A stretch of 64,000 nt of DNA from PALSA-911 sp037442565 (GTDB taxonomy: Bacteria; Pseudomonadota; Alphaproteobacteria; Acetobacterales; Acetobacteraceae): the NCBI GenBank assembly GCA_037442565.1, contig JBBIQA010000003.1, positions 1-64,000 on the forward strand. Direction: 5' to 3'. Positions 25,690 to 34,765 of this stretch are shown here, piece after piece; position 1 is the first letter of the stretch, and every line of letters starts with the position of its first letter. The position numbers were made by a program, and so were the translations under genes. The notes beneath the pieces were generated by a model. That model searched no databases and had not been told where the DNA came from. It was given only the letters and a program-made list of their open reading frames with translations.

Positions 25690-26949
25690 TTGGCAATCAA
25701 ACACGCGAACCGCCGAACCGGCGGGTTGCAACAGGGGGGACGGACTATCGCAGCTTCGCTGGCATCGGATGGCGTACGGCGATGGCTGATCCTGTTGTCG
25801 ATCGGCATGTCGCGCATCGCCTTCGGCTACCAGTTCCAGACCGTCGGCAGCATCGGCCCCTTTCTGATCCGTGAATTCGGCATCGACTACACGGCGCTCG
25901 GAGCCTTGGTCGGCGCCTTCATGATGCTGGGCATCTTCGCCGCCCTGCCGCTCGGCCTGCTCGGGCGGCGCTTCGGCGAGCACCTGGTCGTTGGCATCGG
26001 CCTGAGCCTGATGGCCGTGGGCGCATTGATCTGCACCGATATCGGCGGGCTGCTGGGCGCTACGCGGGCAATCTTCGCCGGGCGCTGCGTGTCGGGCGTG
26101 GGGGCGGTGGCGATGATCGTGCTGCAGGGCAAGATGATCGCCGATTGGTGCCACGGAAGGCAATTGATGCTGGGGCTTGGCATTTCGGTCTCCGCGTTCC
26201 CCGTCGGCGTCGGTATGGCGCAGCTGATCGCCCCGCCGCTGGCCCAGGCCTATGGCTGGCCGGCCGCATTCGAGTTCGGCGCGGCGATCGCTGCCCTGGC
26301 CGCCTGCTGGTTCATTATCGCCTATCGCCCTTCCCCGTTCGCGCATCCGGTGCCGCGGTCGTTCTCGCTGCCCGGCGGGCGGGAATGCGCGATGGTGATG
26401 ATCGCCGGACTGATCTGGACCTTCTACACCGCGTCCTATGCCAGTTTTCTGGCTTACGCGCCGGCGATGATGACGCATCGCGGCGACAGCCCAGCATTGA
26501 TCGGGCTGGTGATCACCATCGCCACCTGGGGTAACGTGCCGGCGATCCTGCTCGGCGGCGGCTTCGCCATGCGGCTTGGCCATGTGCGCCTGTTCCTGTT
26601 CGGCACCCTGGCGCTCGGGCTCGGACTGGGCGCCATCGGTGCGGTGGGCTGGCCGATCGTGTGCGCGCTGCTGATCGGTGTCGTCGGATCCGTCCATCCC
26701 AGCGTGATCATGGCCGCAGGCACGCTGTCCGCCCGGCCGGAAAACCGCGCCGTGGGCATGTCGCTGTTCTACAGCACCTACTACATCGGCGGCACGATCG
26801 TGCCGACGATCTGCGGCCGCGCCGCGGACCTGTACGGCGGCGCGGAAGGGGCGCTGTTCGCCGCGGCGGCGATCACATTGCTGGCGATCCCCACCTTCCT
26901 GCTGCATCGCCGCCTGCGCGCCTGGTCGCGCGTGCCTGGGCTGGCGTAG
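25690..26949 (+). CDS. MFS transporter
   Basis: About 419 residues with 12 predicted transmembrane segments of the major facilitator fold. The loop-2/3 signature appears as GLLGRRFGEH, and the helix-5-like GISVSAFPVGVGMAQLIAPPLAQAYGW segment resembles sugar/anion or cyanate-type permeases. The substrate is unknown. The start is uncertain: only a TTG at 25690 (after a weak AGGG) is in frame near the 5' end, and the first membrane helix begins near residue 31, so a start within the next 80 bp is possible. It diverges from hslO. Confidence 0.8.
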   Translation: MAIKHANRRTGGLQQGGRTIAASLASDGVRRWLILLSIGMSRIAFGYQFQTVGSIGPFLIREFGIDYTALGALVGAFMMLGIFAALPLGLLGRRFGEHLVVGIGLSLMAVGALICTDIGGLLGATRAIFAGRCVSGVGAVAMIVLQGKMIADWCHGRQLMLGLGISVSAFPVGVGMAQLIAPPLAQAYGWPAAFEFGAAIAALAACWFIIAYRPSPFAHPVPRSFSLPGGRECAMVMIAGLIWTFYTASYASFLAYAPAMMTHRGDSPALIGLVITIATWGNVPAILLGGGFAMRLGHVRLFLFGTLALGLGLGAIGAVGWPIVCALLIGVVGSVHPSVIMAAGTLSARPENRAVGMSLFYSTYYIGGTIVPTICGRAADLYGGAEGALFAAAAITLLAIPTFLLHRRLRAWSRVPGLA

Positions 26950-26951
26950 CA

Positions 26952-26974
26952 AGGTTGGGGCTCTGCCCCAACCT
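26952..26974. terminator. Convergent hairpin terminator
   Basis: A 10-bp perfect stem (AGGTTGGGGC / GCCCCAACCT) with a TCT loop lies exactly between the stop of the MFS gene and the stop of the convergent cyclase gene. It lacks a clear T-run. The GGGGC-TCT-GCCCC core recurs at 57031-57055. Confidence 0.6.
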
Positions 26975-26977
26975 GCT

Positions 26978-27877
26978 TCAGACCATCGCGATCGGGCGCA
27001 CCGGGCAGCCGGTGGCGCCTTTGTATTTGGTTGCCAGCAGGATGAAGCAGAAGCTTGAGAGCTTCTCCTTCGCCAGTTCCTCCAGTGCCAGGTTCTCGAT
27101 GATGTAGACGCCGGCTTCCACCAGCAAATGCTGGTGCACCGGCATGGAGAGGGCCTTGTTCGGGTTCGGCAGCACTTCCACCGCCATGTTGTCGCTGCCG
27201 ACCGCCACCACGCCCTGTTCGGTCAGCCAGCGCGCCGCGGGCACGTCGATGCCGGGTTCGCCGGCGACGTAGCGGGCATTGTCGATGCCGAACAGCTGGC
27301 CCCAGCCGGTGCGGATCATGACGATGTCGCCGGGCTCGATCGTTACGCCCGCATCGGCGGTGGCCTTCTGCAGATCCTCGGGCGTAACGACGCGGCCGGG
27401 CTGCAGGTGCGCGCCGCCGTCGAGGCCGGCGACATCGAGCAGGATGCCGCGGGTGACCATGGGCGGGGCGTGCTCGATGCCGAGCCGGTTGAGGCCCCAG
27501 TCGGTCACTTCGTCCTCGGCGCTGCAGTTGTTGTAGAGCCGGTCGCCGATGGAGAAATGGCCGAGCGCGTCGATATGGGTGCCGACATGCGCGGTCATTT
27601 CCATCCGCTCGATGTTCACGCCCACTTCGTTGGTGGCGCCGAGCTTGCGGCGGCGGCGCATGCTGTCGCGCCAGTTGGTCCACAGCGACATCAGATACGG
27701 CGTCTGGTTCGGCATCATGTACGGCGCGTTCATCGCGATTTCATGGCTGACGTCGAACACCCGGCCCTGGGTGACCGAGCGCAGCGCGGCCAGGCGCTTT
27801 TCCGGTGTCAGCAGGTTGGCGGCGCCGATCTGGTCGGCGGCGCCCCAGCGGGAATGATCGTGTGTGCAGCCGGCCAT
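26978..27877 (-). CDS. Cyclase-family (kynurenine formamidase-like) metal hydrolase
   Basis: A 299-residue protein of the cyclase/KynB fold. The metal motif HVGTHIDALGHF (residues about 96-107, HxGTHxDxxxH) is present, together with IEPGDIVMIRTGWG and the late GSDNMAVE segment. It begins at the ATG at 27877 with AGGGAGA upstream. Family members hydrolyse N-formylkynurenine, isatin or other cyclic amides. No tryptophan-degradation genes are nearby, so the substrate is open. It diverges from cysD. Confidence 0.85.
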   Translation of the reverse strand: MAGCTHDHSRWGAADQIGAANLLTPEKRLAALRSVTQGRVFDVSHEIAMNAPYMMPNQTPYLMSLWTNWRDSMRRRRKLGATNEVGVNIERMEMTAHVGTHIDALGHFSIGDRLYNNCSAEDEVTDWGLNRLGIEHAPPMVTRGILLDVAGLDGGAHLQPGRVVTPEDLQKATADAGVTIEPGDIVMIRTGWGQLFGIDNARYVAGEPGIDVPAARWLTEQGVVAVGSDNMAVEVLPNPNKALSMPVHQHLLVEAGVYIIENLALEELAKEKLSSFCFILLATKYKGATGCPVRPIAMV

Positions 27878-28051
27878 GACGGTGTCTCCCTTTCGGCGTT
27901 CATTGCCGCCAGTCTAGCGGGAGACTTCCGCCGCGGTCGACGGGGCCATGCGGCGCGGGGCTCTGGAGCCCGGCCAGCCCTGGCATTACAACAGGTTCAT
28001 CATTCATCTTTGCGGGGAGACATACCCGGGCGATCTGGGTAAAGCGAAACA

Positions 28052-28978
28052 ATGAATGACGGAATTGACCGGACCACGATGCTGCCCGCCCATCTGAAGC
28101 TGCTGGAGGCGGAGAGCATCCATATCCTGCGCGAGGCGGCGGCCCAGGCCAGCAATCCCGTGCTGCTCTATTCCATTGGCAAGGATTCCTCGGCGCTGCT
28201 GCACCTGACGCGCAAGGCGTTCCACCCCGCCCGGCCGCCGTTCCCGCTGCTGCATATCGATACGACCTGGAAGTTCCGGGACATGATCAGGTTCCGCGAC
28301 GAGCTGGTGGCGCGGTTCGGGCTGGAACTGCGCAAGCACACCAACCCCGAGGGGCTGGCGCGCAACATCAATCCGTTCGATCACGGCAGCGTGGTCTACA
28401 ACCAGATCATGAAGACCGACGCGCTGAAGCAGGCGCTGACCGAGGGCAGATACGACATCGCCATCGGCGGCGCCCGGCGCGACGAGGAGCGTTCGCGCGC
28501 CAAGGAGCGGATCTTCTCGGTCCGCGCGCCCGGCCATGTCTGGGACCCGAAATTGCAGCGGCCGGAGCTGTGGAACCTGTACAACGCCAGCCTGGCGCCC
28601 GGGGAGACGATGCGGGTGTTCCCGCTGTCCAACTGGACCGAGCTGGATGTCTGGACCTATATCCGCGCCGAGGCGATCGACGTGGTGCCGCTGTATTTCG
28701 CCGCCGAACGCCCGGTGGTGATGCGCGACGGGGCGATGATCATGGTCGATGACGAGCGCATGCGCCTGCTGCCCGGTGAGGTTCCGGAGCGGCGGCGGGT
28801 GCGCTTCCGCTCGCTCGGCTGCTACCCGTTCAGCGCCGCCGTGGAATCCGCGGCGAGCAATCTCGACGAAATCATCGAGGAGATGCTGACCACCCGGGTC
28901 TCCGAACGGGCCGGACGGCTGATCGACCAGGACCAGGACAGCTCGATGGAGACGAAGAAGCGGGACGGGTATTTCTGA
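28052..28978 (+). CDS. cysD: Sulfate adenylyltransferase small subunit
   Basis: A 308-residue CysD with the PP-loop SIGKDSS (41-47) and family segments HIDTTWKFRDMI, GGARRDEERSRAKER and the ending DSSMETKKRDGYF, which is almost invariant in CysD. It makes adenosine 5'-phosphosulfate from ATP and sulfate together with CysN. The stop overlaps the start of the cysNC fusion by one base (TGATG), a coupled arrangement. Confidence 0.96.
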   Translation: MNDGIDRTTMLPAHLKLLEAESIHILREAAAQASNPVLLYSIGKDSSALLHLTRKAFHPARPPFPLLHIDTTWKFRDMIRFRDELVARFGLELRKHTNPEGLARNINPFDHGSVVYNQIMKTDALKQALTEGRYDIAIGGARRDEERSRAKERIFSVRAPGHVWDPKLQRPELWNLYNASLAPGETMRVFPLSNWTELDVWTYIRAEAIDVVPLYFAAERPVVMRDGAMIMVDDERMRLLPGEVPERRRVRFRSLGCYPFSAAVESAASNLDEIIEEMLTTRVSERAGRLIDQDQDSSMETKKRDGYF

Positions 28979-30819
28979 TGGCCAGTTCGCTGCTTCGCGT
29001 CCTCACCTGCGGCAGTGTGGATGACGGCAAATCGACCCTGATCGGGCGGCTGCTGTTCGAGTTCGGTACGGTGCCGGAAGACGTAATGGCGGCGCTGGAG
29101 CGCGACAGCAAACGCTTCGGCACGGTGGCCGAGGGCGTGGACTACGCGCTGCTGGTGGACGGGTTGTCGGCCGAGCGCGAGCAAGGCGTGACGATCGACG
29201 TCGCCTACCGCTTCTTCCAGACCGCGAGCCGGCGCTTCATCCTGGCCGACGCGCCGGGGCACGAGCAGTACACGCGGAACATGGCCACCGGCGCGTCCAC
29301 CGCGGATGTGGCGGTGCTGCTGGTGGACGCGCGCAAGGGCCTGCTGGCGCAGACCCGCCGGCACGCGGCGATCGCCTGGCTGATGGGGGTCCGCCAGATC
29401 GTGCTGGTGGTGAACAAGATGGACCTGGCGGGCTTCGAGCAGGGCGTGTTCGAGCGCATCGTCGCGGATTTCGATGCCCTGCGCGCCCGCCTCGGCGACA
29501 TTCCGGTGACCGCGATTCCGATCTGCGCGCGCGATGGCGACAATGTCATCCAGCCCGGCGAGCGCATGGGCTGGTATGGCGGCCCGTCGCTGCTGGCGGC
29601 GCTGGAAGCCGCCCAGCCAGCCCGCGAAGCCGCCGGCCGGCCGTTCCGGATGCCGGTGCAGCTGGTCAACCGCCCGGATCCGTCGTTTCGCGGCTATGCC
29701 GGGACGGTCGCCTCCGGACGGGTCCGCCCCGGCGATGCGATCGCCAATGCCGCCGGCGCGGTCGCGGCCTGCGTCGCACGCATCGTAACGATGGACGGCG
29801 ACCTGCTGGAAGCATCGGCGGGCGAGGCGGTGACGCTGGTGCTGGACCGCGAGATCGACGTCTCGCGCGGCGACGTGCTGGCGGCGGAACCGGCGCCGGT
29901 GGCGGCCGACGAGCTGACCGCCTGGGTCGTCTGGATGACCGACACCCCTTTGTTCCGCGGCCGGGCCTATGGGGTCATGCTGGGCACGCGCACGGTCACC
30001 GGCACGGTGACGGCGCTGGCGGCGAAGCTCGATATCGATACGCTGGAGGAAGTCCCGGTTCAGGAGCTGCGGCTGAACGAGATCGGGCGCGTGACGATCT
30101 CGCTCACCCGGCCGCTGATCTGCGAGCCCTATGCCGACAGCCGCACGCTGGGTGGTTTCATTCTGGTCGATCGCCTGTCCGGCGATACCGTCGGCGCGGG
30201 CATGGTGATCGCCGCCAGGGCGCGGCCGCGCAATCTGCACTGGCACCAGCTGGACGTGGACAAGACCGTGCGCGCCGCGCTGAAGGGCCAGAAGCCGGCG
30301 GTGCTGTGGTTCACCGGGCTGTCCGCCTCCGGCAAGTCCACCATCGCCAACCTGGTGGAGCGGCGGCTGGCGGCGATGGGCCGGCACACGATGGTGCTGG
30401 ACGGCGACAACGTGCGCCACGGGCTGAATCGCGATCTGGGTTTCACCGAGGCGGACCGGGTGGAGAACATCCGCCGCATCGCCGAGGTGGCGAAACTGTT
30501 CGTCGATGCCGGGCTGATCGTGCTGGTGTCGTTCATCTCCCCGTACCGCGCCGAGCGCGGCCTGGCGCGCGACACGGTGGAAGCCGGCGAGTTCATCGAG
30601 ATCTATGTCGATACCCCGGTGGAGGAATGCCGGCGGCGCGATCCGAAGGGGCTGTACGTGAAGGCGGATGCCGGGCAGTTGCGCAATTTCACCGGCGTGG
30701 ACGCGCCGTACGAAGCGCCCACGGCGCCGGAGCTGCATCTGCCGACCATGGAACAGCCGGCGGAGGCACTGGCCGAGCAGGTGGTGGCGGAACTGCGCGC
30801 CCGCGGCATCATTTCCTGA
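28978..30819 (+). CDS. cysNC: Sulfate adenylyltransferase large subunit/APS kinase fusion
   Basis: A 613-residue bifunctional protein. The N-terminal CysN GTPase has GSVDDGKST (12-20), DAPGHEQ and NKMD motifs, followed by EF-Tu-like beta barrels. The C-terminal APS kinase starts near residue 430 with P-loop GLSASGKST (447-455), DGDNVRHGLNRDLGF and FISPYRAERGLARD. The pair with cysD gives GTP-driven synthesis of APS and then PAPS, for assimilation or for sulfation (NodQ-type proteins share this fusion). No cysH or cysJI genes follow, so the reductive branch is elsewhere. Confidence 0.95.
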   Translation: MASSLLRVLTCGSVDDGKSTLIGRLLFEFGTVPEDVMAALERDSKRFGTVAEGVDYALLVDGLSAEREQGVTIDVAYRFFQTASRRFILADAPGHEQYTRNMATGASTADVAVLLVDARKGLLAQTRRHAAIAWLMGVRQIVLVVNKMDLAGFEQGVFERIVADFDALRARLGDIPVTAIPICARDGDNVIQPGERMGWYGGPSLLAALEAAQPAREAAGRPFRMPVQLVNRPDPSFRGYAGTVASGRVRPGDAIANAAGAVAACVARIVTMDGDLLEASAGEAVTLVLDREIDVSRGDVLAAEPAPVAADELTAWVVWMTDTPLFRGRAYGVMLGTRTVTGTVTALAAKLDIDTLEEVPVQELRLNEIGRVTISLTRPLICEPYADSRTLGGFILVDRLSGDTVGAGMVIAARARPRNLHWHQLDVDKTVRAALKGQKPAVLWFTGLSASGKSTIANLVERRLAAMGRHTMVLDGDNVRHGLNRDLGFTEADRVENIRRIAEVAKLFVDAGLIVLVSFISPYRAERGLARDTVEAGEFIEIYVDTPVEECRRRDPKGLYVKADAGQLRNFTGVDAPYEAPTAPELHLPTMEQPAEALAEQVVAELRARGIIS

Positions 30820-30947
30820 CCGTCTCCCCATCCGGCAGCATGCCGGCTGGTGTGCTGGCTGGCGTGCCGGGCGGGGGTGCGGATACACTCAGCGCAGCGT
30901 GCGCGCCGGCACCCGGATCGGCGGCAGGACGCGGGGAGGATGGAACC

Positions 30948-31805
30948 ATGCCGGCAAACGATGCCCCGATCATCGATGCTCAGGTGCATGCCTACGAACG
31001 CGACCATCCGGGCCGCCCCTGGGCGGCCGTTCTGCACGGCCCGCCCGAGGTGACCGGGGAGCAGATGGTCGCCGCCATGGACGCGGTGGGGGTCGACGGC
31101 GCGCTGCTGGTCTCTCCCTTCACCATGTACCGCTACGATGCCAGCTACGCCCTCGCGGTGCACGCGGCGCACCCCGGCCGCTTCGCCCTGATCAAGCCGG
31201 TCGATCCCGCCGATCCTGGCGTTGCCGATACCATCGCCGACTGGGCAGCGACCGAGGGCACGGTCGCCATCCGCATCATGCTCAACCGCGGCGTATCGGA
31301 AGACGCCGCCGATCCCGGCATCCGCCGGGTGCTCGCCGCCGCGGCACGGCATTCCCTGCCGGTGAACCTGCTGTGCTGGGGGCGGCTGGAGCAGGCCCGG
31401 CTGCTGGCGGCGGGCAATCCGGACACGGTTCTGGTGATCGATCATCTCGGCCTGCAACAGCCGTTCGAGCCGCCGGTCCCCGCCGAGCCGTTCGCCGACC
31501 TGCCGAAGCTGCTGGCGCTGGCGGCGCACCGGAACGTGATGGTGAAGATCAGCGGCGCCTGCACGCTGTCGCACGAGCCGTTTCCGTACAACGATCTGTG
31601 GGATCCGCTGTGGCGGATCTTCGACGCCTTCGGCCTGGATCGTTGCATGTGGGGCACCGACTGGACCCGGGCGGTGGAACTGCTGACCTACGGCCAGGGC
31701 GTCGAGGCGTTTCGCCTCAGCCCGCGGCTGTCCGACAGCGAGCGCGCGGTACTGATGGGCGGGACCCTGCAGCGGGTCTATGGCTGGTCCCCGTCCAAGG
31801 CCTGA
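30948..31805 (+). CDS. Amidohydrolase-family (amidohydrolase_2) protein
   Basis: A 285-residue TIM-barrel hydrolase from the ATG at 30948 (GGAGGA 7 nt upstream). It begins IIDAQVHAYERD, where the common first metal motif D-x-H-x-H reads D10-A-Q12-V-H14, so one histidine is glutamine. Other barrel motifs are FALIKPVDPAD, VLVIDHLGLQ (putative His/Asp) and CMWGTDWTR near the end, with the catalytic-type Asp. Relatives include lactonases and gamma-resorcylate-type decarboxylases; the substrate is unknown. It follows cysNC by 128 bp. Confidence 0.78.
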   Translation: MPANDAPIIDAQVHAYERDHPGRPWAAVLHGPPEVTGEQMVAAMDAVGVDGALLVSPFTMYRYDASYALAVHAAHPGRFALIKPVDPADPGVADTIADWAATEGTVAIRIMLNRGVSEDAADPGIRRVLAAAARHSLPVNLLCWGRLEQARLLAAGNPDTVLVIDHLGLQQPFEPPVPAEPFADLPKLLALAAHRNVMVKISGACTLSHEPFPYNDLWDPLWRIFDAFGLDRCMWGTDWTRAVELLTYGQGVEAFRLSPRLSDSERAVLMGGTLQRVYGWSPSKA

Positions 31806-31814
31806 CCGAAGGCC

Positions 31815-31840
31815 GCGCGTGCGCCCGCAGACGCACGCGC
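31815..31840. terminator. Convergent hairpin
   Basis: A 9-bp perfect stem (GCGCGTGCG at 31815-31823 with CGCACGCGC at 31832-31840) lies between the stop of the amidohydrolase and the convergent binding-protein gene. There is no T-run, so terminator activity is inferred from position. Confidence 0.45.
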
Positions 31841-31862
31841 ACCCCCGATCCGGCGTTACGCC

Positions 31863-33104
31863 TCAGGCCTTGATCATCGGGCAGTGGCCGTCGGCGAGCG
31901 GGCGGAAGGCCTGGTCCATCGGGATCGTGCGGCGCAGGTTGTAATAGTCCCACGGTCCCTTGGACTGGGCCGGCGATTTCACCTCGAACAGGTACAGGGC
32001 GTGGATCACCCTTCCGTCGGGACGGATCACGCTCTTGCCGAAGATCGGGTCCTCCACCGGGATGGAACGCATCCGGGCGATCACCGCGCGCCCGCTTGCC
32101 TTCGCCTTGTCCACGCCCATCGCCGCGACCGCCTTCAGGTAATGGGTGACGGCGGAATATTGCCCGGCCTGCGGCGAGTTCGGCACCGCGCCGCCGGTAG
32201 ACTTGGCGGCGAAGCGCTTGGCGAAGGCGCGCGTGCCGTCGTTCAGGTTCCAGTAATAGGGCTCGCTCAGCAGCACGCCCTGCGCCGTTTGCAGGCCCAT
32301 GCCATGCACGTCGTTGATCAGCAGCAGCATGCCGGCGACCTTCTGTCCGCCCTTCATCAGGCCGAACTCGGCAGCCTGCTTCAGGCAGTTCTGCGTGTCG
32401 CTGCCGCCGTTCGCCAGGCCGACCACCTTCGCGCCGCTCGCCTTCGCCTGCAGGATATAGGCGGAGAAATCCGTGGTGCCGGGGAACGGGTGCGCCGCCT
32501 CGCCCAGCACCTTGCCGCCGGCAGCGCGCACGAAGGCGGCGGAGTCGTTCGCCAGCGAGTGGCCGAAGGCGTAGTCGGCGGTGATGAAGAACCAGGTGTT
32601 GCCGCCCTCCTTCACCAGCGCGTCCACGACGGCATGCGGCATCGACCAGGTGTCGTAGGCCCAGTGCAGATGGTTCGGACCGCAGCGCGGGCCGGTGAGG
32701 TCGGCCGAGGCCGCGCCGGTGAAGATCGCCAGCTTGTCCTTGGCCTTCGCCATGTCGCCGACCGCAAAGGCGGCGGAGGACAGCGGCAGATCCATGACCA
32801 GATCCACCCCCTTGTTGTCATACCAGTCGCCGGCGATGGCCAGCGCCACGTCCGGCTTCAGCTGCATGTCGGCGGATAGCAGCTCCACCTTGATGTGCGG
32901 ATGGGTCCTGGCGAAATCATCGATCCCCATCTGCGTGGCCAGCACCGAGCCGGGGCCGGTGTTGGCGGCGTAGGCGCCGGCCATGTCGGTGAGCACACCG
33001 ATGCGAATGGTCTGGTCCGCCCGGGCCCGGCCCGGCAGCGCCAGGCTGGCTCCGGCGGCGGCGGTGGTTCCGAGCAAGGTGCGGCGGCGGATGGCTTGCG
33101 TCAT
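31863..33104 (-). CDS. Orphan Liv-type periplasmic binding protein
   Basis: A 413-residue type I binding protein from the ATG at 33104. A Tat-like signal (RRRTLLGTTAAAGASLALPGRARA) is followed by DQTIRIGVLTDMAGAYAANTGPG. Conserved Liv-type elements include a GNTWFFITADYAFGHS segment. It stands alone: no permease or ATPase genes adjoin it, so it must use a transporter encoded elsewhere or the livHMGF set at 14.9-18.2 kb. The ligand is unknown. A second such protein is upstream on the same strand (33251-34486), separated by a 17-bp-stem hairpin. Confidence 0.85.
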   Translation of the reverse strand: MTQAIRRRTLLGTTAAAGASLALPGRARADQTIRIGVLTDMAGAYAANTGPGSVLATQMGIDDFARTHPHIKVELLSADMQLKPDVALAIAGDWYDNKGVDLVMDLPLSSAAFAVGDMAKAKDKLAIFTGAASADLTGPRCGPNHLHWAYDTWSMPHAVVDALVKEGGNTWFFITADYAFGHSLANDSAAFVRAAGGKVLGEAAHPFPGTTDFSAYILQAKASGAKVVGLANGGSDTQNCLKQAAEFGLMKGGQKVAGMLLLINDVHGMGLQTAQGVLLSEPYYWNLNDGTRAFAKRFAAKSTGGAVPNSPQAGQYSAVTHYLKAVAAMGVDKAKASGRAVIARMRSIPVEDPIFGKSVIRPDGRVIHALYLFEVKSPAQSKGPWDYYNLRRTIPMDQAFRPLADGHCPMIKA

Positions 33105-33204
33105 GGCGAGCTTCTCTCTCCCTGTTTCTGGCCTCATTGGCGGGCCAGCTCTGCGAATGGAATACTGGCCGGTATTGGCGGCCCCGGCCAGTGCGAATTA
33201 TTTC

Positions 33205-33242
33205 CCGCTCCGGCGCCCGGCCAGAGCCGGGCGCCGGAGCGG
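33205..33242 (-). terminator. Very strong 17-bp hairpin after binding-protein gene
   Basis: A perfect 17-bp stem (33205-33221 with 33226-33242) closes a CAGA loop. It begins 8 bp after the stop of the gene at 33251-34486 on the minus strand and is followed by GAAATAATTC rather than a clean U-run. It likely ends or attenuates transcription between two binding-protein genes. Confidence 0.65.
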
Positions 33243-33250
33243 CTGCGTGG

Positions 33251-34486
33251 TCAGACGCCGGCGCCTTCGATCAGATCGCCGAAACGGTCCCAGCTTTTTC
33301 CGTTCCATTTCATCAGTTGCAGCTGGCGCATCGGGCGGTAGTTGGTGGGGCTGGTCTGGATCTTCATGCCCGGCAGGGTTACCGGGTTGTCGGTCTCGTG
33401 CAGGTGGGTGGCCTGCTTCATGATGTTCTCACGCGAGAGATCCCGCCCGCATTGCTGCAGCACCGTTACCAGCGTGTGGGAGACGCCGAAGCCGAACACG
33501 TTGGCGGTATCGACGATGTCGCCCTCAGGATACCATTTGCGCATGAAGGCGCGCCATTGCGTCATGCCGGGATCGTCTTTCCAGGCCGGGTCCGTGGCAT
33601 CCTTCAGGTAGCCCGAGCTGATGATCCCGATGCCCTTCTCCGCCCCGGCCGGCAGCATGACGGAGCCGGCGGAGATCGACACGTTGCTCAGCACATGCAT
33701 CGGTTTCCAGTTCATTTCATAAACGCGTCGGATGGTCTGGGCGGCGAATTTCGGCGTCGCCGCTGTGACCAGCGTGTCGCAGCCCGCCGATTGCAGCGTA
33801 ACCAGTTGGCTGTCCACCGTGGCGTCGGTCACCTCGTAGGAGACGGCAGTGACCTTGCCAGCGAACTTGTCGCCCAGGATGTCCTTGAAGCCGTTGTAGT
33901 AATCCTTGCCGAAATCGTCGTTCTGGTAGATCAGGCCGATCTTGGCGTCCGGCTTCATCCGCTGCACGTATTTGGCGTAGATCTGCGCCTCCACCCGGTA
34001 GCTGGGCGACCACATCAGCGTCCACGGATGTTCCTTGTAATCCGCCCATTTGTCCGCCCCGGTGGAGATGAACAGATGCGGCACCTTCTTCTGGTTCAGG
34101 TATTTGTAGATGGCCGTGTTGGTCGGGGTGCCGAGCGGATTGAACATCAGCGCGACGTCGTCCTGCTCCACCAGCTTGCGCACCATCTCCACCGTTTTCG
34201 GCGGGCTGTAGCCGTCATCGTAGGAAATGTAAGTGATCTTGCGACCGTGCACGCCGCCGGCGTCGTTGATCATCCGGAAATATGCGGCCTCGGCCTTGGA
34301 GATCGTTCCATAGGCCGACGCGGGTCCCGAATAGGCGTTGGTGTTGCCGATCTTGATCTCGGTATCGGTCACGCCAGGGGTTGTGGCCGCGCGCGCGATC
34401 GATGGCGCGGCCAATGGCAGGGCCGCGGCGGCTGCGGCGCCGCGCAGCAGGGAGCGGCGGCGGATGAGCATTTTAGTGGGCAGCAT
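33251..34486 (-). CDS. Second orphan Liv-type periplasmic binding protein
   Basis: A 411-residue type I binding protein. The ATG at 34486 has AAGGAGGAAAG upstream. The Tat-type signal is RRRSLLRGAAAAAALPLAAPSIARA, then ATTPGVTDTEIKIGNTNAYSGPASAYG. It differs clearly from the protein at 31863 and from the transporter-linked one at 18198; it resembles the LivK-like group with YDDGYSPPKTVE and GLIYQNDDFGKDYYNGF. No transporter genes adjoin. It is read divergently from the flavodiiron-like MBL gene. Confidence 0.87.
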   Translation of the reverse strand: MLPTKMLIRRRSLLRGAAAAAALPLAAPSIARAATTPGVTDTEIKIGNTNAYSGPASAYGTISKAEAAYFRMINDAGGVHGRKITYISYDDGYSPPKTVEMVRKLVEQDDVALMFNPLGTPTNTAIYKYLNQKKVPHLFISTGADKWADYKEHPWTLMWSPSYRVEAQIYAKYVQRMKPDAKIGLIYQNDDFGKDYYNGFKDILGDKFAGKVTAVSYEVTDATVDSQLVTLQSAGCDTLVTAATPKFAAQTIRRVYEMNWKPMHVLSNVSISAGSVMLPAGAEKGIGIISSGYLKDATDPAWKDDPGMTQWRAFMRKWYPEGDIVDTANVFGFGVSHTLVTVLQQCGRDLSRENIMKQATHLHETDNPVTLPGMKIQTSPTNYRPMRQLQLMKWNGKSWDRFGDLIEGAGV

Positions 34487-34765
34487 GGTCTTTCCTCCTT
34501 TTATTCGTGCTCTTCGGCACTGGACTTAGACGCTGGGCACGCACCGGGCCGGCGGCCTGCGCCGAACCGGTCCACCGGAAGGCTAGCCGCCTGGGCGGCC
34601 GGATGCCAATGGGCGTAATATCCGGCATCGCGCGGCACGCAGGCGGCGAGGCTGGCGTTGCGCTCGTGCCAGCCATAGACTGCTTGAAGGCTGGGGCGCG
34701 GCCGCTTGCTCGGGTCCTCGATCGCGAGCCATGGCTCGGCATCCGGCCGGAAATCGGGGGAACGC

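Noticed and set aside
28822..30888. Long minus-strand frame (688 residues) antisense to cysNC
   Set aside because: The plus strand encodes an intact CysN-CysC with all nucleotide motifs.
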